This document shows, piece by piece, positions 60,448 to 64,000 of a DNA stretch of 64,000 bases; the first letter of the stretch is position 1, and each line of letters begins with the position of its first letter. Source of the DNA: Alcaligenaceae bacterium CGII-47 (GTDB lineage: Bacteria; Pseudomonadota; Gammaproteobacteria; Burkholderiales; Burkholderiaceae_B); the NCBI GenBank assembly GCA_019166125.1, contig JAHTBO010000006.1:124001-188000 (forward strand). Reading direction: 5' to 3'. A program made the translations under genes and the position numbers. The notes beneath the pieces are model-generated. The model made no database searches and was not told where the DNA came from. It worked only from the letters and a program-made list of their open reading frames with translations.

Positions 60448-61167
60448 ATGACAAATATCAAGTTTCCATCAATTTCGACACCATCCGTCCTGGAACACGG
60501 CTTGTTTCGCGGGATTCCTGCCGATGTTGGAGCCATGCTGCTGCGCGATAGTGCAACTTTGCACGTGCAGGCACGCGATGTTTTATTTCGTGAAGGTGAT
60601 TCGGCTGATGAGTATTTATTCGTGCAGACTGGCAGCGTCGAGGTGTTGCGTCACACGCAGGAAGGGCAGGAGCGGGTCTTTCAGATCTTTGAGGCGCGGC
60701 GCCTGCTCGCCGAGACGGCGATGTTCATGAAACATGGGCGTTACCCCATGTGCGCGCGGGCGCGCAGCGATACCATCGTCCTGTGTCTGAAGCGTACGGC
60801 CCTGCATGCCGCCTGCCAGGCCTATCCCGAGCTGGCCATGCGTATGTTGCAGCGCTTGAGTGATCGTATTTATGAACGTGTCAATGATATTGAGTGGTTC
60901 AGTGACAGTACGTCGGCCCAACGTCTGGCCGCCTATTTGCTGGAATTACGCAGCCGCGTGGCGCAGCCCCAGGCACAGGACTTAATGCGGCTGCCTTTGA
61001 CACAACGCCAACTGGCCACGCATCTGGGCGTGCGTGCCGAGACCCTGAGTCGCTTGTTGGCCGAGTGGTCCGCCCAGGGGATTGTGAAAGGGCAGCGGCG
61101 CGACTGGGCCGTGTGCAATGAGGTGTTTCTGCGTGAGCTTGCTCAGTCGGCACAACGTGATTTCTAG
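60448..61167 (+). CDS. Crp/Fnr-family regulator, Dnr-like
   Basis: A 239-residue regulator. Sensor domain residues 20-130 (VLFREGDSADEYLFVQTGSVEVL; RVFQIFEARRLLAETAMFM), dimer helix, then winged helix with TQRQLATHLGVRAETLSRLLAEW, where E-x2-SR is the FNR-type DNA contact. No cysteine cluster for iron-sulfur. The layout matches Dnr/DnrD regulators that respond to NO, but no denitrification gene is in the window. Divergent from the TonB/ABC cluster, so it may regulate that cluster. Confidence 0.9.
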   Translation: MTNIKFPSISTPSVLEHGLFRGIPADVGAMLLRDSATLHVQARDVLFREGDSADEYLFVQTGSVEVLRHTQEGQERVFQIFEARRLLAETAMFMKHGRYPMCARARSDTIVLCLKRTALHAACQAYPELAMRMLQRLSDRIYERVNDIEWFSDSTSAQRLAAYLLELRSRVAQPQAQDLMRLPLTQRQLATHLGVRAETLSRLLAEWSAQGIVKGQRRDWAVCNEVFLRELAQSAQRDF

Positions 61168-61239
61168 GGTCGATCACGTGTTAAATCCCGGGTAGAATGT
61201 GCTCGCAATTGCCGCAAGCTGTGCGGTAGGTCTTACACT

Positions 61240-61254
61240 ACAGGATTATCCTGT
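61240..61254 (+). promoter_or_regulatory. hairpins in the ilvD leader
   Basis: ACAGGAT-T-ATCCTGT is a perfect 7-bp inverted repeat 35 bp before ilvD; CTACAGG and CCTGTAG give an alternative, overlapping stem (61238-61266). A second stem CCGCA/TGCGG lies at 61212-61226. Mutually exclusive pairings suggest attenuation or an operator, but no leader peptide rich in Ile/Val/Leu was found. Confidence 0.35.
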
Positions 61255-61289
61255 GGCCTGTAGCCCGATTCGACATAAGAGAGTTCACC

Positions 61290-62999
61290 ATGAGTTCACC
61301 CAAGCGCCTGCGTTCCGCCAACATCACCGAGGGCGTAGCCCGCGCGCCGAACCGTTCCATGTATTACGCCCTGGGTTATACCGACGCGGATTTCAAGAAC
61401 CCCATGGTAGGTATCGCCAACGGCCAAAGCACGATTACCCCATGCAATAGTGGGCTACAGCCCTTGGCGGACGCCGCAGCAAAGGCAATTAAAGAGGCCG
61501 GTGGCAATCCGCAGATGTTCGGTACGCCGACGATCTCGGACGGCATGGCGATGGGCACCGAAGGCATGAAATACTCGCTCATCTCGCGCGAGGTCATCGC
61601 CGACTGCGTCGAGACCTGTGTGCAGGGACAATGGATGGACGGCGTGTTGGTGATCGGCGGCTGCGACAAGAACATGCCCGGCGGCATGATGGGCATGCTG
61701 CGCGCCAACGTACCCTCGATCTACGTCTACGGTGGCACGATCCTGCCCGGACACTACAAGGGCCAGGATCTGAATATCGTCAGTGTATTTGAGGCGGTGG
61801 GTGAAAACGCTGCAGGTCGTATGTCGGATGAGGATCTACGCGAGATCGAGATGCGCGCGATCCCCTGTAGCGGCGCGTGCGGCGGCATGTACACCGCCAA
61901 CACGATGAGTTCGGCCTTCGAGGCCCTGGGCATGAGCCTGCCGTATTCCTCGACCATGGCGAATGTCCATGAGGAAAAACTGGAGTCCGCAGCTGAGTCG
62001 GGCCGTGTGCTGCTCAAGGCTATCGCACTGGATCTCAAGCCACGCGATATCGTTACACGCCGCTCGATCGAAAACGCCGTAGCGGTCATCATGGCCACCG
62101 GCGGCTCAACCAATGCCGTGTTGCATATCCTGGCGATTGCGCATGCTGCAGAAGTCGAATGGACGATCGACGATTTCGAGCGCGTGCGCCTGCGCGTCCC
62201 CGTCATCTGTAATCTCAAGCCCAGCGGCGAGTACCTGGCCGTGGATATTCACAAGGCTGGGGGTATCCCGCAGGTTATGAAACTGCTGCTCAATGCGGGC
62301 CTGATCGATGGCAGTTGTATCACCATTACCGGCCAGACGATTGCTGAGGTGCTGGCAGACGTGCCCGACGTGCCTCCCGCCGGCCAGGACATCATCCGCA
62401 CCTTGGATAAGGCGCTTTACCCACAAGGCCACCTCGCAATTCTTAAGGGCAATCTGGCTGTTGACGGTGCAGTGGCCAAGATCACTGGCCTTAAAAACCC
62501 CTCCATGACTGGCCCGGCACGCGTGTTCGACGACGAGCAGTCGGCGCTACAGGCGATCCTGGACGGCCAGATCCATGCGGGCGACGTGATGGTGCTGCGC
62601 TACCTTGGCCCCAAGGGCGGTCCGGGTATGCCGGAAATGCTGGCGCCCACCAGTGCCTTGATCGGCGAGGGTCTGGGGGACTCCGTCGGCCTTATCACCG
62701 ATGGTCGATTCTCGGGCGGTACCTGGGGGATGGTTGTCGGTCATGTCGCACCTGAGGCGGCGATGGGCGGGACGATCGCCCTGGTACAGGAAGGCGACTC
62801 TATCACCATCGATGCCCACAAGCACCTGCTGCAGGTCAATCTGGACGATACGGTATTGGCGGCGCGACGTGCGGCCTGGACGGCGCCCGAGCCCCGCTAT
62901 TTCCGTGGGGTGCAGGCCAAGTTCGCCTTTAATTGTTCCGACGCGAGTACCGGTGCTGTGCTGGATCTCTTTGAAGGCCGAGAAGTCCGACGCGTCTAA
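61290..62999 (+). CDS. ilvD: dihydroxy-acid dehydratase
   Basis: Iron-sulfur enzyme of valine, leucine and isoleucine synthesis that dehydrates 2,3-dihydroxy-3-methylbutanoate. 569 residues, with cluster ligands Cys52 (ITPCNSG), Cys about 126 ([11 protein letters not shown]) and Cys about 198 ([14 protein letters not shown]); three ligands and this length fit the [2Fe-2S]-type branch rather than the longer E. coli form. Later landmarks are [27 protein letters not shown] and [16 protein letters not shown]. Stands alone 122 bp after the Crp-type gene. Confidence 0.97.
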   Translation: MSSPKRLRSANITEGVARAPNRSMYYALGYTDADFKNPMVGIANGQSTITPCNSGLQPLADAAAKAIKEAGGNPQMFGTPTISDGMAMGTEGMKYSLISREVIADCVETCVQGQWMDGVLVIGGCDKNMPGGMMGMLRANVPSIYVYGGTILPGHYKGQDLNIVSVFEAVGENAAGRMSDEDLREIEMRAIPCSGACGGMYTANTMSSAFEALGMSLPYSSTMANVHEEKLESAAESGRVLLKAIALDLKPRDIVTRRSIENAVAVIMATGGSTNAVLHILAIAHAAEVEWTIDDFERVRLRVPVICNLKPSGEYLAVDIHKAGGIPQVMKLLLNAGLIDGSCITITGQTIAEVLADVPDVPPAGQDIIRTLDKALYPQGHLAILKGNLAVDGAVAKITGLKNPSMTGPARVFDDEQSALQAILDGQIHAGDVMVLRYLGPKGGPGMPEMLAPTSALIGEGLGDSVGLITDGRFSGGTWGMVVGHVAPEAAMGGTIALVQEGDSITIDAHKHLLQVNLDDTVLAARRAAWTAPEPRYFRGVQAKFAFNCSDASTGAVLDLFEGREVRRV

Positions 63000-63036
63000 C
63001 GGCAGGGTGTGCCTGTCTGGTTATTTGGAGTAGTGT

Positions 63037-63873
63037 GTGTTGAGGACTGAGCAGCGCGTTGTACAGCACGCGATCCGTACTGCGCTGGGCGTGGCCGAGT
63101 CTTTTGATGTGCAGGCCGAGATCGAACGGCGCGTGGCCTTTTTGGCTGAACAGCTGCGCGCCAATAATCTGGCTGCCCTGGTGCTGGGCATTAGCGGTGG
63201 CGTCGATTCACTCGTGGCCGGATGCCTTGCACAGCGCGCCGTCCGGGCCCTGCGCGCACAGGGGCATGAGGGCAGCTTTATCGCTATGCGCCTGCCCTAC
63301 GGCGTACAGCTTGATGAGGCGGACGCACAGCATTGCCTGCGTGTCATGCAGGCCGACGAGCTCCTGACCGTGGATATTCAAGCCGCCGCAGATGTCATGT
63401 TGGCAAGCGTCCAGCAATCTGGCGTCATATTTCAGGATGCGGCGCAGCAAGATTTCCTGCATGGCAATATCAAGGCGCGCCAGCGCATGATCGCGCAGTA
63501 TGCCGTGGCGGGCGCGCGTCGTGGGTTGGTGATTGGCACCGACCATGCTGCAGAGGCCCTCATGGGGTTTTTCACTAAATTTGGCGATGGTGCGGCAGAT
63601 ATCACGCCGCTGGCCGGCCTGAACAAGCGTCGCGTGCGCGCGCTTGCGCTGGCTCTGGGGGCGCCGTACGAGCTGGCCTATAAAACCCCCACCGCCGACC
63701 TAGAGCTCCTGGCCCCCCTTAAGCCCGACGAGGATTCGTTCGGCGTAAGCTACGAGCAGATTGATGACTTTCTCGAGGGCAAAGAGGTGTCAAACGAGAT
63801 ATTTGACATCATCGTGTCAGTCTATCGGCGCTCGGCGCATAAGCGCGCACTGCCAGTCAGTCCGCCTCGGTGA
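63037..63873 (+). CDS. nadE: NH3-dependent NAD+ synthetase
   Basis: Last step of NAD synthesis: amidates deamido-NAD with ATP and ammonia. 278 residues, like E. coli NadE (275), without a glutaminase domain. P-loop LVLGISGGVDSLVAG near residue 50, GTDHAAEALMGFFTKFGDGAADI and the closing KTPTADLELLAPLKPDEDSFG. GTG start with TTGGAG 6 bp upstream. 37 bp after ilvD, possibly co-transcribed. Confidence 0.95.
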   Translation: MLRTEQRVVQHAIRTALGVAESFDVQAEIERRVAFLAEQLRANNLAALVLGISGGVDSLVAGCLAQRAVRALRAQGHEGSFIAMRLPYGVQLDEADAQHCLRVMQADELLTVDIQAAADVMLASVQQSGVIFQDAAQQDFLHGNIKARQRMIAQYAVAGARRGLVIGTDHAAEALMGFFTKFGDGAADITPLAGLNKRRVRALALALGAPYELAYKTPTADLELLAPLKPDEDSFGVSYEQIDDFLEGKEVSNEIFDIIVSVYRRSAHKRALPVSPPR

Positions 63874-63941
63874 GCCCCCGGCCACCATTATTTCCTTACA
63901 TCTTCTAGTAGAAACCCTTGCTTTGATTTCAACAAGCTTTG

Positions 63942-63970
63942 TTGACGTGCAACTGATGTACACGTAATAT
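63942..63970 (+). promoter_or_regulatory. sigma-70 promoter reading out of the window
   Basis: -35 TTGACG (63942-63947), exactly 17 bp, -10 TAATAT (63965-63970; 4 of 6). The rest of the 127 bp after nadE is AT-rich and has no gene. The target lies beyond the window. Confidence 0.6.
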
Positions 63971-64000
63971 TCTTTTAATAAATTAATTGCCAATGCGTGA

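Noticed and set aside
1-64000. CRISPR arrays, rRNA genes, large direct repeats
   Set aside because: No regularly spaced repeats, no rRNA-like sequence and no long duplicated segments were noticed on reading; a dot plot would settle this.

Overview
The window looks like a chromosomal segment of a betaproteobacterium, most likely Burkholderiales/Alcaligenaceae. This rests on recognisable gene content and order, not on a database search: an MdtBC-NodT efflux operon, a Nudix protein carrying a thiamine-phosphate-synthase-like domain, ispB next to tRNA-Pro, many TRAP transporters and LysR regulators, and high-GC coding. Genes run edge to edge in operons with 1-14 bp overlaps.

Layout. (1) 1-10.2 kb is core-like: two RND permeases (the first cut by the window edge) and an outer-membrane lipoprotein; then a DUF815 ATPase and Nudix pair facing ispB, and tRNA-Pro(CGG) with a strong terminator. 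(2) 10.3-18.05 kb is one catabolic unit: a near-consensus promoter with a palindrome at its start site, a MaoC-like protein, a complete TRAP transporter, acyl-CoA dehydrogenase, acyl-CoA ligase, alpha/beta hydrolase and an IclR regulator. It looks like import, CoA activation and oxidation of an organic acid. (3) 18.1-33.4 kb is accessory and partly decayed. It holds two intact but different hipBA modules, a queuosine-precursor transporter behind what looks like a preQ1-I riboswitch, a GntR gene cut by an IS630 remnant that is joined to a third hipB fragment, an usher-like barrel protein, a Phd/VapC pair, and a ruined type I restriction-modification locus. In that locus hsdM carries three in-frame deletions and is fused to the end of hsdS, and hsdR is broken. 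DNA glycosylase, MFS and diguanylate cyclase genes follow. (4) 33.4-40.5 kb is a second catabolic locus around a LysR gene. An SDR-nadX operon lies on one side and an RraA-like aldolase, a TRAP transporter and an isochorismatase-like hydrolase on the other. Both operons start behind the same composite operator, with identical internal spacing and identical placement relative to the -35 box. This is the clearest regulatory circuit in the window. (5) 40.5-64 kb is mixed: a 7TM-DISM diguanylate cyclase, M20 hydrolase, cell-wall amidase, LysR plus a DabB/DabA inorganic-carbon pump, FNR-like regulator, YcnI/CopC-CopD copper genes, PEP carboxylase, a TonB receptor with an NMT1-type ABC transporter behind a Fur-like site, a Dnr/Crp-type regulator, ilvD and nadE.

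The best candidates for undescribed biology are the LysR regulon at 33.4-40.5 kb (substrate unknown), the acyl-CoA unit at 10.3-18 kb, the TonB/ABC/Fur/Crp cluster at 55.8-61.2 kb, and the hsdM-hsdS fusion that stays open through three deletions. No CRISPR array, integrase, rRNA or complete insertion sequence was seen.
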